A DNA stretch of 64,000 nt from contig JASANG010001056.1 of assembly GCA_030248215.1 (NCBI GenBank), positions 124,001 through 188,000 on the forward strand, given 5' to 3'. Positions 11,301 to 26,300 of this stretch are shown here, one piece after another (the stretch's first letter is position 1; every line of letters starts with the position of its first letter). A model generated the notes under the pieces. That model had not been told where the DNA came from and ran no database searches. It was given only the letters and a program-made list of their open reading frames with translations. A program made the translations under genes and the position numbers. This stretch comes from Enoplolaimus lenunculus. Its lineage: Eukaryota; Nematoda; Enoplea; Enoplida; Thoracostomopsidae.

Positions 11301-14300
11301 TCTGTAAACCCGATGTATACACGTCCCTGAGTGTGACCCAAACAAAAGCCAAATGCACAAAATTCGCTGACAACCACTGACAGCATTGCTGAAAGCTACG
11401 GTGCCTGGTTTCAAGCTGAAGAGTGAACGATTTTGAGCAAGTGTTTCAATTTACGGCCTATTCAGTACAAAATATCGCCAAACCCTTTTCTGATCAAGTA
11501 ACCAACAGCATAAAAATATCAAAACCACTCCATCAAGTGGTAGTAAATTTAGTTCGTCCAATGTAAATTTTTTGTAATATTAAAACGTTGCTATGGTAGT
11601 ATTATCAACATCTTTACCTGTCAGCTCTACAGGAATAAAAACTTTAACGCTGGGATTGTTTCCAGTAGAGAATGCTTCCAAAGGGAAGAATTGAACAAAT
11701 AACGATGTTTGCGACGAATCTTCGCTGAAGCGTAACGTTTCCATGCATCCCTGAGCAACACAATACATCACGAAAAATAAATATGTTACATTCTTTATGA
11801 CAAAATTATGAAATATCAAATAAGCATTAACAAGAACCATCGTTAAAATGTAGCTTTGAACAGTGGAATATTGGAAGAAAAAATGGTTTTAAAACACAGA
11901 CGTTTAAGCGGGAGCTGGTACTCATGTTAAACTACAGAAAACAAGTCCTGTGACCGTTCGTGTAAAAACAAATTAATACTTGAAAAATTAACATCAAGTT
12001 TGCGTTTCACTAAACAATATTGTCTTATGATAAAAAATGTACGTAAACATTTGGAAGTTAGAAAGATTTAAACAGTCACAAATTAAACAGCCTGCCGTTT
12101 TTAGGTTTTAGAAGGAATCTGGTTTAATTTAACAATTTAATCAGCCTATCATGATCTTGTCCATACTTTTACACTATATCTAGACATATATATACACATA
12201 TATATGTAAATATGTATATACATATATATTATATATATTTAAAATTACTTTAGTCAACATTGCTTCCTATTTTGATTTATATGATTTCTACTTTCTGTAA
12301 CTTTAATTAAAACAAGCAAGTTACACCAAAAGTCTATATTATACATAATAAAATTTGATGAATCTCACAAATTTTGCATAGTGGAGGTTTATATTAATAT
12401 ACTGTATCATTTGAAAGCCTTAAGCTATCCCTTCCACAGCCATAATTACTTTGAATAGGAATGAAATGCTTACTTTAAAATAATTTGAAAATCCAACTAA
12501 TTCGTCCTTATGAGCATTATATTCAGATTCGGGAATGTTCCCAATAAAAATTTGCGTGTGGCTGCTTCCTGGTTGGCCCATTAAATGGCGTAGCAACGAT
12601 CCAATTGGACCACTGTTCAATAGAGTAGATCGATGGTTTCTGTCAATGACTACTATTGGTTTATTTTTCGAGTCAAGTAACCACTCAAAACGATGCCAGA
12701 CGCCGTCAGCCAGTAGTTGATTAAAAGTTGTGAATGTTAGTTGCCCGTTGAATTTCTAAACAAATAAGAATTTATCTGAATGAAAAGTATTACGAAGTAT
12801 TTCAATTAACCTTATATGGTAAATAAAAACCTCACGAAGTTCAGCATAACCGTTGACCCCCATAATTTTAAGATCCTTATCTTTTCTGCATCTTGGATAT
12901 TCCGTGCACCCAAGTTCGATATTGCATTTCTGGTAATCGTACAATAGCAGATTTATTTTCTGTCAGAATTCAAGCACACCAAACATGACTTAGAATTCTT
13001 AATTTTAACTAATTGCTATAGCGCAATGCATGCAAAGAAATTGCAATTTGGTCAAACATGGGTTTAAAACTCGCACGCCATTGGTATCCTTGTATAAGTC
13101 AACTGTTACACATACTACAGCCCCGTAGCCAGATCTGCGTGCTACGGTAGAATACAATTTTAGGCTCGGCATGTGGGGATTTCGCATGACGCAGCAGCGG
13201 GAATAAACTTTTCTAGAAGCGCAAAAACCATTGCACAAGTTTTGTTAACATCTCTGGTGCCTCGTCTGTCCCCGACTTACTACTCGTCCTAATCGATAAC
13301 TCATCACAATGCGACCATCCAGCAGTCCAATAGCAGCAAAATTATCATTGCCCCTCATAAACACAAACAAACAATTCCGTTCTCTGGTTCTAAACCGAAA
13401 CGAAAAACCAAATGTACGATTTGTGTCTTCTGTGAATGCATATTCGAGATCCGCCGGAATCCTGTGTACACTGAACACTGCACGACTTTGTTCAGTATTG
13501 GTGAATGTCGCTTGTGATATACCTGAAACATACAACCGTATACTCAAACGTTTATAGCAGCCATTCGTAGTCAGTTGGAGTGGTGAAATTAAGCTCGTAA
13601 GCCGGCGAGATTATTTGTATGACGGAAATATATGTCAACGATTTGTATTTGCTGGCTACAAAGTTAGAGTTGTGCTATACTTGCCGTGCACCGCCGCATG
13701 ACATTAATTAAATTTTGCATATATTTTTGTTATGCGTCATCCATTTTAATGTGTGCCCGCCGTGTGGAAAATTGACGCAACCATTTCCAAGTACGGTTTT
13801 GAAAAACGCTTCAAAAAGGAAATGGAATTTCAAAACTGTTTCAATTTACCACAGCTATCGATTTTTCAAACTCAAGTAGTTAATTGATAGCATTATTTGA
13901 TCTTCAATTTACCACTAGCGCTTTTTTAAACAAGGGCAATGGGAAATTGCGCCATTTTCCAAATTCAATTTCCGCTTTGCCTTGACACTTCAATTACCAA
14001 AGTGGAAATTGAAAGAGAAGCATAACGTTTAGCAATTAAATGATATTGTCCCTCTTATCGAAAATTGAATTTACAGTTTACAGCTTCACTTGTGATATTG
14101 TCCCCAAAAAGGATGAAATTTTACAACTCAAAGTTCAAATAGAAGGTTAGGATGAGAGTTTCTAGAAATGATGTTTGATGGGCCACCCAAGTCGCAAGGT
14201 TGAAGTTGTGCGATTGAAATTTTGAATATCTTGACGTTATTGGTCATTCGACGCTTGGGGTCAAGTTTCTTGTGCTACCAGTTTTACTGAGGTTGGGTTT

Positions 14301-17300
14301 AAAATTGGAACAGCAATTTTTTTGCGCGCACTGGAGTTACTTTTTATGGTGTACGACGGTATATTGATTCAAGGATTGGTGATTACAATTGGTATCCCCC
14401 GCAAACTGAAACCGCATATAGTCACGTTGAACTTACTATGTCCGAACGTGTCTACGATCTAATTAAGAATATAGACGAAACGAGCGAAGATTTATGAGTG
14501 TTAATAGTTTTGCATAATTTAGCAAAAATTATCTGTTTAGTTCGTTTCGAATGACTTCTGTCACTTTTCAAAAAATCAACATAAAACCAAACCACTTAAC
14601 AACATATTGCAGATATTGGCTAAAATTAACTAATTAGCCATCATTTTTACTACCTAATTTCACCCCAGCTGCGGCTCCGGCTCCGGTATTTTTCACCTCC
14701 GGTTGCACCCTACTACGTAAATGTATACCAGACAGACTTCACAGGCGTTTACAGAACTAAGAACCATGATCGAGAATTGTGCACAATTACTTCAGACATC
14801 ACGCCCCCTAAACGTCAGCCACTTTTTCCTATACTTAGTGCTTCTTAGGCTAAGATTTAGACTTAGGGCTACGGTTCCCGCCCCTGGATTGTTTTTTCCG
14901 GAAAAAAATTATGACCGGAAAAAATGAAAAAACACATTCCTTGTCTGAGTGATCGGTTATCCCACCCTTAGCCGGCGTTTGCCCAAAAATGCGAGCATTT
15001 TGAAGCTTTTTGCATATTTGAGCTTCTGTTTTGGCGTGGAATAATAGGAGGCCATTAGAGGTCGAAGCTAGAAAAAGTTTTGCATCAGCTTTTTTGGCCG
15101 GCCCCACTGTGGACGAAACCTGGTGAGCGAACCGAAACAGATGTATATGTAGTTTTGCATTAAATCTCGTGGCAAAGCTTCAATTCTGAAGTCCATTTAC
15201 AAATGCTGCAATTTTCGCTCTTTTCGGACGTATAATGTGTCCTGGTGAACATATACACACGGTCACTACAATCCTGTACAGCCCTGTTCTATACATTGGC
15301 CAAAATTATAGACAGCATTAAAAGAATTGCGTGTTTGTAACAAATATTCCTATCTGGTGCATAAATCTTTCTTTCACTTCCGACGTCGAAAACGCCTGCC
15401 GTCATAGTTGAAAGCGAATTATTGCACCGATTAGTTCAAAGGTCATGTACCTACCGCAGTGTTTCCGCTTTTATGATTTTTTCAATTTCCCACTGCCCTG
15501 CTGATTTTCAACTACCGTGAGGGAAATTGAAACTGAAATTTGGGTGCCCATTTCCCACTGCAGTTTTGGTGACTTTTCAATTTCCTTTTTGACAGCAAAT
15601 TTAGCTTATCAATTTTCTATTTAAGTTTTAAAAATGTCTCAATTTCCTACTGCTGTCCTATTTAAATTCCCTATTGGGAAATCGACACTCAAAATATCAT
15701 TTCGATTTACTAGTACGGTTTGCAAATTGTCTCAATTTCCCACTAGACCAATTTTTTCAAATTAAATTTCCTTCTTGAAGCGTTTTTCAAAACCGTACTT
15801 GGAAATGGTTGCGTCAATTTTCCACACGGCGGGCACACGATAAAATGGATGACGCATTAGCAAAAAATAGCAGCGTGTGGCCGCATCCGACACGCTAAAG
15901 TGTATAGCGCATCCTTTAACCATACAATTCGCTGTAGAATAAGGTGAACAACTTTACCTCAAACCAGGGTTGTTGGCCGCAAACAAATTACCGGAACAAA
16001 TGGACAAATATTAAACGATTTTTAACAACAATAAGCAACTCGCGACGTTTCAGCAATTTAGAGGCTGTGATGTCAGAAATAACCCAAAAGTGTCTTGTGA
16101 TTTATATATAATGCAAGTTTGCGTGATAAAATACATAATGCGATGCGTTAAACAACAATTACACGTATGACCAGTGCAAAATGTTCAAAAGACGTGCTTC
16201 AGCGTCAAAATTTAGCAATCGACCAAAAGCCAGACCTAGAATTCAATATAGAAATTATCTTTCAGATGAAATAGAAAATTTTTTATAGAAAATGTTAACT
16301 TTCATTCCGTTTGAATAAAACTTACATGCATAGCCATCGGTTAAGTGATCGACGCATTCAGCGTTGTAAGGGCATTTAAATTTTGAACAGGCGCGAACAT
16401 CTGTGCAGTTTCTGCCGCTATACGCGTTTGGACACTGACACCTAAACGTCGTTTAATGCTGATTTTAGCAACAAAAACAAGTTATTTGAGCTCTAAAATC
16501 TGAACAGAATTATAACTGGTTTGCTGTCAGAGTCGTATATAAAGTGGTATTATTGGCGATATTTTTCCCTACCAATTTCTAGAAAAGACGAGGAAAAACT
16601 TCTATAGGATTTAGAACAATATGCTAATATGCTAAAATTCTAAAAATCAAATACTGTCGAACAATGAAGTCATGGCTATGCCCCAGTTTTTATAGGTTAG
16701 CGATGCATGGAAATTGAGCAAGATATAAAGTAATAAACGATAGGCGACTAATCAAAACCAAACTACGTTGTAAAATTAACAAAAGCAGAAATAAATTGAA
16801 TAATATTGCAATCTTCAGGTATTTTCTTTTATCCTCCCGGCTTTTCGCGTCAGGACCGTAGCCAGCTCACCTGGCTAGGGGGGTCTAACAAAATTTTCAG
16901 AAGGGGCATTCAAGGGTTTTCAATGACTTACAAGCAAGGTTGAAAAGTTTCTAGGGAAAGCCCAAAGTTTTCCAGGTGGCAGGGGCTGAGCCCACCCTGG
17001 CCCCCCCTTGGCTACGGGCCCATTTTGCGTTTGACAAATATGATCGGATTTTGAAAATTCTTGCATATTTGAACTAAATCTTGCCTGATCAATTCACACG
17101 CGAACTAGAAGTTTTGAAAACTTAGACTTTTTCATTCCGAACGTCGCGCACATTGAGACTGAAAAATTCATTGCGAAAAACTTGATACTGTTCATAACAG
17201 CTGGCTGAGCTGTGAGTCGAATTATGTTAAATTTTTGACGATCAAACGATTGGTTAATGAGTTAAAGTCATTTCCAAATCAGGCGATTTTTGACCAAACC

Positions 17301-20300
17301 CGGGCTGGCGGGTAGACGAGATGGGAACGGATAAGATCGCAATCTGTTAGTACCGTATAAAAGGGACATTACGAGATACCCGATATACTCCTGCCGTTAT
17401 ATGTTGAAAAATATGTATTTTATCATTTTATTGAAATTTAACCGTTTTAAAATGAAATGCTCATGCCATCGTATCATAATTAAAATTAAATTACGTATAA
17501 TCATTAAACGTATTCCGACAGCGTCCATTATTGCGGCATGGCATCCACTGACGGCATACGTCATCGCTAACAGCACCTTCAAGCACACCGTTGTGAATTT
17601 GAGCATTACCGAAATATTTCAATGTGTCTGATAGAGTTGGTACTGCGTCAGTAAACAATTTTACTTGTTTTTCGTTAATTCTGACATCCTAAAATGGAAG
17701 TTCGTTAGTGTTTCTCTGCTGTTGCGGAACAAAAATCATTTGAGAGAGAGGGTAATAAAAAAATTCTGTTCAAATGTAATTCAAAATGCAAATTCATTAC
17801 AATATATCATTCATTCAGCAGAACAGCTGTTACCGCTATTTCCTATTGGTAGATTAAAAACTTCAAGAACCAATATTAGTATTGAACGCTGTACAAAAAT
17901 GTAGATGGGAGTATGTTGAGCCCTGCGACCAAGAATTGTGAACAGACGAGAGAAATAGACTTCTCGTAAGTAATAAACATTTTCGCTAGCCACGGCGTCA
18001 ATTATCGCCGACAGCTGGTTGCGGTACCTACTGACATTGTTATTCTTGCCAGGATCTAACCACCGGTTCCACCGTTTAAAGCGCATCGTAATCTATCCAA
18101 CAAGGAGTATAGTCTTTGAGGATAACTTACAATTTTGGACGATTGTTAATTATTTTTAATTTTTAATTAAAATGAGATCGAATAAACGAAGCGAATCGAC
18201 TACAAAAAATCAGATTCAGGCGTCAAATATTTAGGGACAGCAGGCAAACGAGAAATGGCTAAACACGCGCCAGGGAGGATGTTTGTTTACGATACTACGA
18301 ATTAGTCACAAGCAGTATAGTTTTTTTGATAGAAGCCAACTACAGTTTAGATTTATCACACATTTGACTATTATCCTATGGTATATATAGGATAAAGGCA
18401 TTTCTGCAAACCACCTGATAATAGTAGTTATCAGCTTGTCACCAGAAACAAGTAACAAATGTATAGCTTGGTATGCTTACTAAAGTTAACTAACGTAAAA
18501 AGCCTCGTACGGGTGGCAAATCAGTTGCCGTGCGGCGCCGTACTTTAAAAACATTTTGTTTACAATTTGTTATATGGTGGCACGAGGCAATTCATGTGCG
18601 TTGCCGTATCGTCCTGGACGGTTGCCAAACGACGCCGGACCGTAGACAAAAAAAGTACAGCGCCACCATAATATGCAATATAAATACGTAACAGAAACAG
18701 CTGTTATTTCGAACAGAATTGTTTGCAAAGCAAACAAAATTGCTAACAGAAATGAAAATACACCTGTATAGTTCCTTTGAACGCGTTGCTCGTTAAGAAT
18801 ATTCTGTCCGCTCGAGTAATAGTGAACAGTTGTTGAGGAATAAATCCAATTGGATTTCCGCCATCCGCGCGACGGACACGTGAGTTTTGTTTGAAATATT
18901 GTTCTGGAAGTCCACCAATGTAGAAAACTTCGGCCGCTAGTGGATAAACAACGACGTACGGCAATTGTGCTGAAATGTTATAACTCATTTGTATGTCAAC
19001 AAAACCAAGTCCAAAGCTCAGCTAAATGAGTGATTTCAAGAGTTGATCAGGACCGAGGTTAGTACCCCCAACACCGTAGGAAAGGCGTTACTATTTTTGG
19101 GGAGCGTCACTTCGATTACCTCAACAAATATCTGGACAAACTTGTGAAAGTTAGACCAATTTCTAGTTGCTAAGAAAGCAGCACGAGGACTCCTGGAAAT
19201 GATGCAACGGCTCTTCAGCGATCCGCTAAAAGACTAAGTCACATGGAATGGGAGCCTCAGTCAGTGAATCATATAGGGCCTTGGTGGTCGGTGGGACTCG
19301 ATAATGGCTCTTGTATAAAAGTGGGCAACCGGGTAGAATTTGTGTGCATAAAAAGAATGTACCCTGCACGCGTTGCGTTTTAACAGAGGCCCTATTTCTG
19401 AAGTGGTTCCAATTTGTTTAAAACGAAAATCCGCTATAATTTACTGGCTTGTTTTATGTTTGTTGTCTAATTGACCCTGCCTTTTCTACAAAGAACATTT
19501 AAATTATTTTTGTGAAATCAAAATTCCTCTACTGAAAATAGGCTAAAGTACGTAATCTATATTTATTTACCACCAATATTGAAGTCTTACTGCTTGCTAA
19601 ATCCTATCCAGTTATAATACATTGAGATATGACATTCTAAATTTATGTGCTTTGGTATAAAAATTTATTTTGCCGCAAATCTAAATGAGATGTTTGCTAT
19701 AAAAGACAATGCACCGAACAAAATCGAGTGTGACTAAATTACAATACAAATTACTTCAAAAACAGTTTCTCAAAACATAAGTCTAAGCAAAGACGAAGCC
19801 AGCATTTTCGTTTTTAGTTCAGATGGGTATGATTTGTTGGGCCCATGTATAGAACAGGACTGGGACAGTAGTATAAGCATATTCCTAAGCCTAAGCCTAA
19901 GCCTAAGCCTACGCTTATGGATGAGCCTATTCCTAAGCCTAAGCCTAAGCATAAGCCTAAGCCTATGCAAAAAAATTAGCCTAAAACTAAAACTGCCAGT
20001 ATTATAGCCCCTCCTAAAACGATCCGGTCCTGTTCTATACATGGGCCATTTGTTGTATATAGAAAAAATATTTTGTCCTATAGAATCCTGAATGTTTTTT
20101 TGAAGTCAGATAAAGTCATTTCTCGCCTTTCCAAAAATTTTGGGAACCAAAATTGTAAGTCTACACAATTCCAAACGCAAAAACGCAAAATACCTATCTT
20201 ACCATCAAGCAGTTTCACTCCTTCAATCCAAACTTCGATCGAATTATTGGTTCGAGCAATCGAAACTAAACGTTGCACACCATCGTTTAATTGCGTTTCA

Positions 20301-23300
20301 AGCAAATGCCAACATTGAGCCGTGGGACCAATTTTAACACAAATCCTTATCGCTCCATCAATGAGTTCCGCAGCAACAAACATTCCGTTCAGTCCCAAAG
20401 ACGGATCTGACAGTGATTCTAGAAACAGCGAAGTTTCACTTGAATTAGTTATAAGGAAAAATCTAATAATATTGGCGCTTCATGGCTGCCAGCGAAGTTG
20501 TTGCTAACACAATTTGCAATAATGCAACATCCACAATATCATGCGTACTCCAAGTGACTTTTGAAAGGGTAGTGGAATGAACTGTAAAGCCAAAAAGCTT
20601 CTGTATGCAGCACACGGAAGCCAAAAAAGGTTTAATGCGCTGCACAATGAAGCCAAGAAGCTTGCCCATCACACTACTACCTCAAAAGTCACCTGGTATT
20701 CGCATGACATTGTGAAACTAGCATAACTGCGAGTACTTAAATTGTGTTTTAAAGCTTTGGTGTAAAAATTTATTTTCGCTGATGTCAAGGGTGTACTAAT
20801 GGGTGGGTAGAGAAATGCCACGGCCCATCCCAACCGAAATTGTTATATGTTCAGTGTAGGCAATATTGAATTATCGGTAACATTATGCCAACTATATTTT
20901 AAGAACATATTTTACTTAGACTTTCGCCGCTGACTCTCATCAATCCATACGTCTGGGTACACCACTTTAATTAGTTTTCTTACCGAGAGAAATCATTTGT
21001 CCCGTATAAAGCAGAATTCCGTCCGCTTGAGTTGAACGAACAAAAAACGACACATTGAACAACGATACAATGTTGCGCTTTTCATCGGCAGTCATTTGAA
21101 TTTCGATATAAGTTTGAGCTTTTTCATGACCCAGCGTCGCTTGTTGGGTACCTTGAAATAAGCCAAAAATACGCAACTATTTGTTTGATTAGTTTAAGCC
21201 AGAATGCACAAATAGAGACAGAGACGACACTTGTCAATCGATTCAAAAATAGCCGCGTAGTATCACCACACAGTTCTAAACTTGCTGTGCCCCAAATTGA
21301 AAGGAGCAAGATAAAATATGGCCCGCGTAGATACTACATCGCGATAACATGACATTCTCGTTATGTTTACACGTCTAAATACCTAGACAACTGTTGGTTT
21401 TAGTATTATTTACACTGGTTTGTAAAAGTCTGGTAGTTTAAAATGATCAGCAATTAGACATTGGACAATTTGAGTTTAAAAATGAAGAAACAGTATTTTT
21501 TTACAAATTTGTACAAGAATATTAGATTCAAATTGCGTTTTAATTCACATTGATAAATAAATCATATCTGTAACTCTAAGCCATTTGTGGTTCCCGTTAA
21601 ATTTCACAATCTATCTATAAACGCATGGGCGTACTGGGGGGTTTTTATTGTCACGCCCCGCTGTGATTTTTTATATGGCTTTTAGAAACTTTTTCAGTTG
21701 GTAACACAAGAAATCGTTTTTTGAAGTTTTTTCAGAAACGTAACCTTATTTTCCGAATTCTTAGCTGCGCAGCTAAACGGTACCAAATTGCGGTTAAACG
21801 TATTAAAAGGTTTGGTTTCAACACTTACTGGTTTCACAATAGGGTTCCAAAAACGGCCGTCTACACTGACATTCGAAGGTGTTCCATAAGTCAACACAAA
21901 CGCCGCGACCATTACACCGATCAATTTGTTGTTTTCGAATATCAGATACGCAGTGTTCAGTTCGACGGCAGCCAACTTCAACATTTAGCAGTTGCGAAGC
22001 CATGTTTTGCGGGATAAGGATCTGAAATTAAAACGCCTTTGTGTCGCCCGAAAATAGTAGATAGTATATATTTTTGCAACCAGAATTGGCAATGAGATTT
22101 AAACCGAGTAAAGATTTTTACTCAGCCCTCGTTGTACCGGTGGAAATGTCATTTCGTGCCCTTCGTACCTTGCCCGCGACCCGTATTTATACGCTATTTT
22201 TCTTTTGTATTCCGAAAGAACTGTTTAATTTTAGAAAAATTCAATTTAGCACCGTTTAGGTAAGTTGAAACACTATCAATTCCGATTTAGGCGAAAATTT
22301 AAATAGGGAATTTTGCACAAAAATGAAAAAAGGCGTTTAAAAATTTATCATTTTTTTAAACTATCGTTTTGATCTCCTAATTTTAGTTTAGTAAAAAAAC
22401 AAATCTTTACTTGCATTTTAGAATTATTTATCCGCGGGTATCGCAGCGACAAAAATTTCTTATCCGGTCCGCGTTTATTCATGGATGCGTACAATAACGT
22501 GCAACCCTGTTCAGCACAAAACGCACAATGTTGAATAACTGTTAAACTATTAAAAGTTGAATAATTGCTAAACTATTAAAAGTTGATTTTTGATGTACCA
22601 GCGTGCGCCTGTCACCCAAGAGCATCAAATTTAACGCATGAGTTCTTTCGACGCAGGTTCATTTAACTTCAACTTAAATTTCTCGATACCCAATTGAATG
22701 AGAAAGCGTCATAAACGTTCGTAATGGAATGTTACTTACTTTATCATTGACTTTAATATCCTGTATACAACCGATAAAATTAGGCAATTGGAAACGTCGA
22801 GTAACACTGGATTGAGCAAATCCACCGAATTCAATTGACGCAATACTACTGGCATCAGTTGACGTGAATGAAAGACGACGCTGTTGCGTTAAATCATCAA
22901 CTCCAACGTAAGTTAGCTCGAGAATTTGTGTTGAGTAACTGAAATTTAACAATGCCCATTCATTGCGTACAAACTACTGCTCAATGCAACTACACCTTAA
23001 TTGTAATATATACTATACAGCATACTTAATAAGACAATGGATGGGTTTCTGAAACCCATTTAAGTAAGATTTCATACATAAATATGTGATAAGCATTTAC
23101 TTAGCCAATTTGACCATTTGTGAAAGCGTACTTAATAAGTAAATACCGCTGATAGATTTTGATGTGTTATAGACTACCGGTTTAGTAGTTTTAACCTTGG
23201 TCTAACAGAGATTGTAAACTGATTGTGCCTCTTAATATAAAGCAAATTTATGCTTTCTGGTTATGACATTGGTTCAATTATGGATTTATTTATTTTTGCT

Positions 23301-26300
23301 CAAAAAGCGAAGTATTTACTTAAGTCGGCTGATTTAGTAATTACTTAAGCGGAACTTAAGTAAACACTTAAGTAAGATTCCGGAAACCCAGTCAATGAAT
23401 AACGTTTTAACTATTCTTTCAACGGACACATAATATATTTTGTTCATAAAATACTGGCTTTGTTTAAAAAATCTTTTGTTCTCATTTGTCAGCAACTCAC
23501 CGACATTTGCCTTTACTTCAACGTCCATAAAAGCAACGCTCCTTACTTTAAATGGATACAATTGACTTACTGGAGGTAAACACTTTTCCACTGACCATCA
23601 TTAGCCATTTCGTCGACATCGATACGCGATACGTTCGCCTGCGAATTTTTTGGCAGTGTTTCTTTTACATCCAGATTGGCTCCAGCGCCCGCTGTCAATT
23701 TCCCATCACTCAAAGCAACAAACCAAACCAACGAACCGAAAATGTTTACTCCAGCAGCTATTACTCCATTACTGAGTGTTGTTCGAAATCTAAGCGCAAC
23801 ATTATATACTTGCAGCGGGGGTTGATGTACGTCAATTAAATAGGAATCGCCTTTAAACGATGCAGTTGTTTGCATATCACATTTTGGTCCGGTATATCCT
23901 TTGTTGCAAACACAATCTATTTGATATTGTGTTAGGGCGTCCGCGCTGTTTAAGATTGCATCTGATATCGTTGGTGTTACGGCATACAAGTTTGCACGGC
24001 ATCTCGAATGAATGGAACAGACGGCTGCTTCATCCAGTGAGCAATCCCGGCTAACGGGTTGCTGTTCAGTTGATAATTGAAGCTCTGGGTTGATCGAACT
24101 CGACTTGGAGACCTGAAAAGAATTATAGCTGAATAATATTTGTTATTGACGTTCGTTGTAAAACCAGCCACTTATTTTAGATTGGCTTTATACCAAGTCT
24201 GTTGCTGCTCCTCTTTCTAACATCCACGGAAAAAATCGTTCTCGCATCCCTGACAGTCTGGGAAAGGCGGAACAACCAAAAAACAGGGCACCACCAGAAT
24301 TTTTATCGGAAACAACTTTTGCAACAAAACCATTATTCCAATACAATAGTCATGCGTGTTAATTTTTGGGGCCATTTCATGCAGCACCGTATATACTCTC
24401 TAAAAACTTAAACTTAAATTATAGGGTGAACTATACTTGAATATTAGTTTAAGTGAAACTTAAATGGCTGGACGGAGTAACTAAACTAGAATTTTAAGTT
24501 TTACTTGAACTAACATGTTTTTAAGTTTAACACGAGTTTCAGTAAACTTATTTTTAGTCTAAGTAACAAGTGCAGCCCAGAAATTGTGTTTATCTAAGAG
24601 TTCATTATGTTTAGCTTAAACTGAAAATACGTAAGATTTTAAATGAGTTTAAGCGTAAACCCACCTGTTAGTTTAGTTAATCTAGATATATAATTAGTTT
24701 AATACTGCTGGATTAGCTTAAGCTTAAATCAAGTTAGTTTAAGCTCTTAGAGAGTAGAAAAATTGTGATGCGTATGCTTACTGTAAGCATGAGACATGCT
24801 TGTCCGTTATGTGCATATGCAATATAGTGCAGTGCACTGTATGTATGCTAGCTGGCAGCATACGGTCGACAAATATAGTCGACGAAAAATGCAGTTGGAC
24901 AGGCGGGCTACGTGGCGCAGTGGTAGAGTGCTCGCTTAAGGATCCCTAGGTTAAGAGTTCGATCCCCGCTCTAGCCCGGTTTTCCAGCTGCTTAGTCGAA
25001 AGGTATGAAGTCCCGGTTCCTACCTTGACTGACAGGGGGGCCAAGCCGTGAGCGCAATGGTAAACTGCCGCACTATGAACACGGTATCCAGTCGAAAATA
25101 GGATGGACGGTCAAGGGACGACCTTGCTGAAAATAAGGGCATGCAAGCATGTGAAACATGCTTGTCCTGGTGCATATGCAATAAAAGCAATGCACATTGT
25201 GTTGTACGGTCGACATATATAGTCGACGAAAAACGCAGTTGGAGAGGCGGGCTACGTGGCGCAGTGGTAGAGTGCTCGCTTAAGGATCCATAGGCTAAGA
25301 GTTCATTCCCCGCTCTAGCCCGCTTTTCCAGCTGCTTAGTTGAATGGTCTGAAGTCCCAGTTCCTACCTAGACTGACAGCGCAATGGCAAATTGCCGCGC
25401 TATGAGCACGGTATCCAGTCGAAAATAGGATGGACGGTCAAGGGGCGACCTTGTTGAAAAATAAGGGCATGTAAGCATGAGACATGCTTGTCCGTTATGT
25501 GCATATGCAATATAGTGCAGTGCACTGTATGTATGCTAGCTAGCAGCATACGGTCGACAAATATAGTCGACGAAAAATGCAGTTGGACAGGCGGGCTACG
25601 TGGCGCAGTGGTAGAGTGCTCGCTTAAGGATCCATAGGTTAAGAGTTCGATCCCCGCTCTAGCCCGGTTTTCCAGCTGCTTAGTCGAAAGGTATGAAGTC
25701 CCGGTTCCTAACTTGACTGACACTTACCCATACCGTATGTTTATGCTACAAATCAGTTCCAAATCCATTAATATACAAGATCTTGATTTCAATCGCTGCT
25801 CAGTAGGGTCAAGGCCGAGGAAGCTCTTTGCCTTGCATCTGCCAGTATTACAAATGTAGTCCGCGATAAGGTTGAAACTGACGATTAGCCTCATTGCAAA
25901 CTAGTGTTTTTGACATGCAAGGTGGCACCCTTATACGACTAGTATAGCGTCCTCGAAAAGCTACGCTTATTGCACACATATTCACGAATTTACTACTCGC
26001 AACTCGGTGCTAGGTTTATAGAAAGGATCTTACTTTTCCGTCAACTTGGTATTGAAATTGAACGTCAAGCAAAGACCTCGTTGAATCTTCCCTTGAGGTT
26101 GGTATCGCGTCAGATAGTAGCAAACTGTGAAGATCTATGTGTCGATTTGTTTTTACTGAGCTGTCCCTCGCCTTCAGCCTGCACAGAGGACCAGTGAATC
26201 CGGCGGAACAAATGCATTTCGCTGAATACGCACCTGCAACGTTTTGAAAATAGCATATATACATTACATATATGTAATATATATGTATATGTATGGATAT

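Larger units (their letters stand above)
18764..21151 (-). other. crb: Crumbs exons 15-17: laminin-G domain 2
   Basis: Exon 15 encodes [24 protein letters not shown], a first-strand laminin-G signature. Exon 16 encodes [20 protein letters not shown] and a region with [12 protein letters not shown]. Exon 17 encodes [11 protein letters not shown] and ends FKGTIQ, joining exon 18 at [11 protein letters not shown]. This is the usual order of strands for the second laminin-G of Crumbs. Entry and exit phases are 1 and 0. Confidence 0.92.

Noticed and set aside
12756-12944. Open frame upstream of Crumbs exon 21, considered as an extra exon
   Set aside because: Exons 20 and 21 already join in phase 0 and give a continuous laminin-G domain; the frame has no matching splice pair.
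23334-23591. Possible extra exon ([16 protein letters not shown]) between Crumbs exons 12 and 13
   Set aside because: Its phases (2 in, 1 out) do not fit exon 13, and the direct join 12-13 restores the expected laminin-G strand.
25400-25723. Open frame of 107 codons over the tRNA-like array
   Set aside because: It lies inside tandem SINE-like DNA, and a similar frame appears at the M-Ras intron copy. No protein homology.
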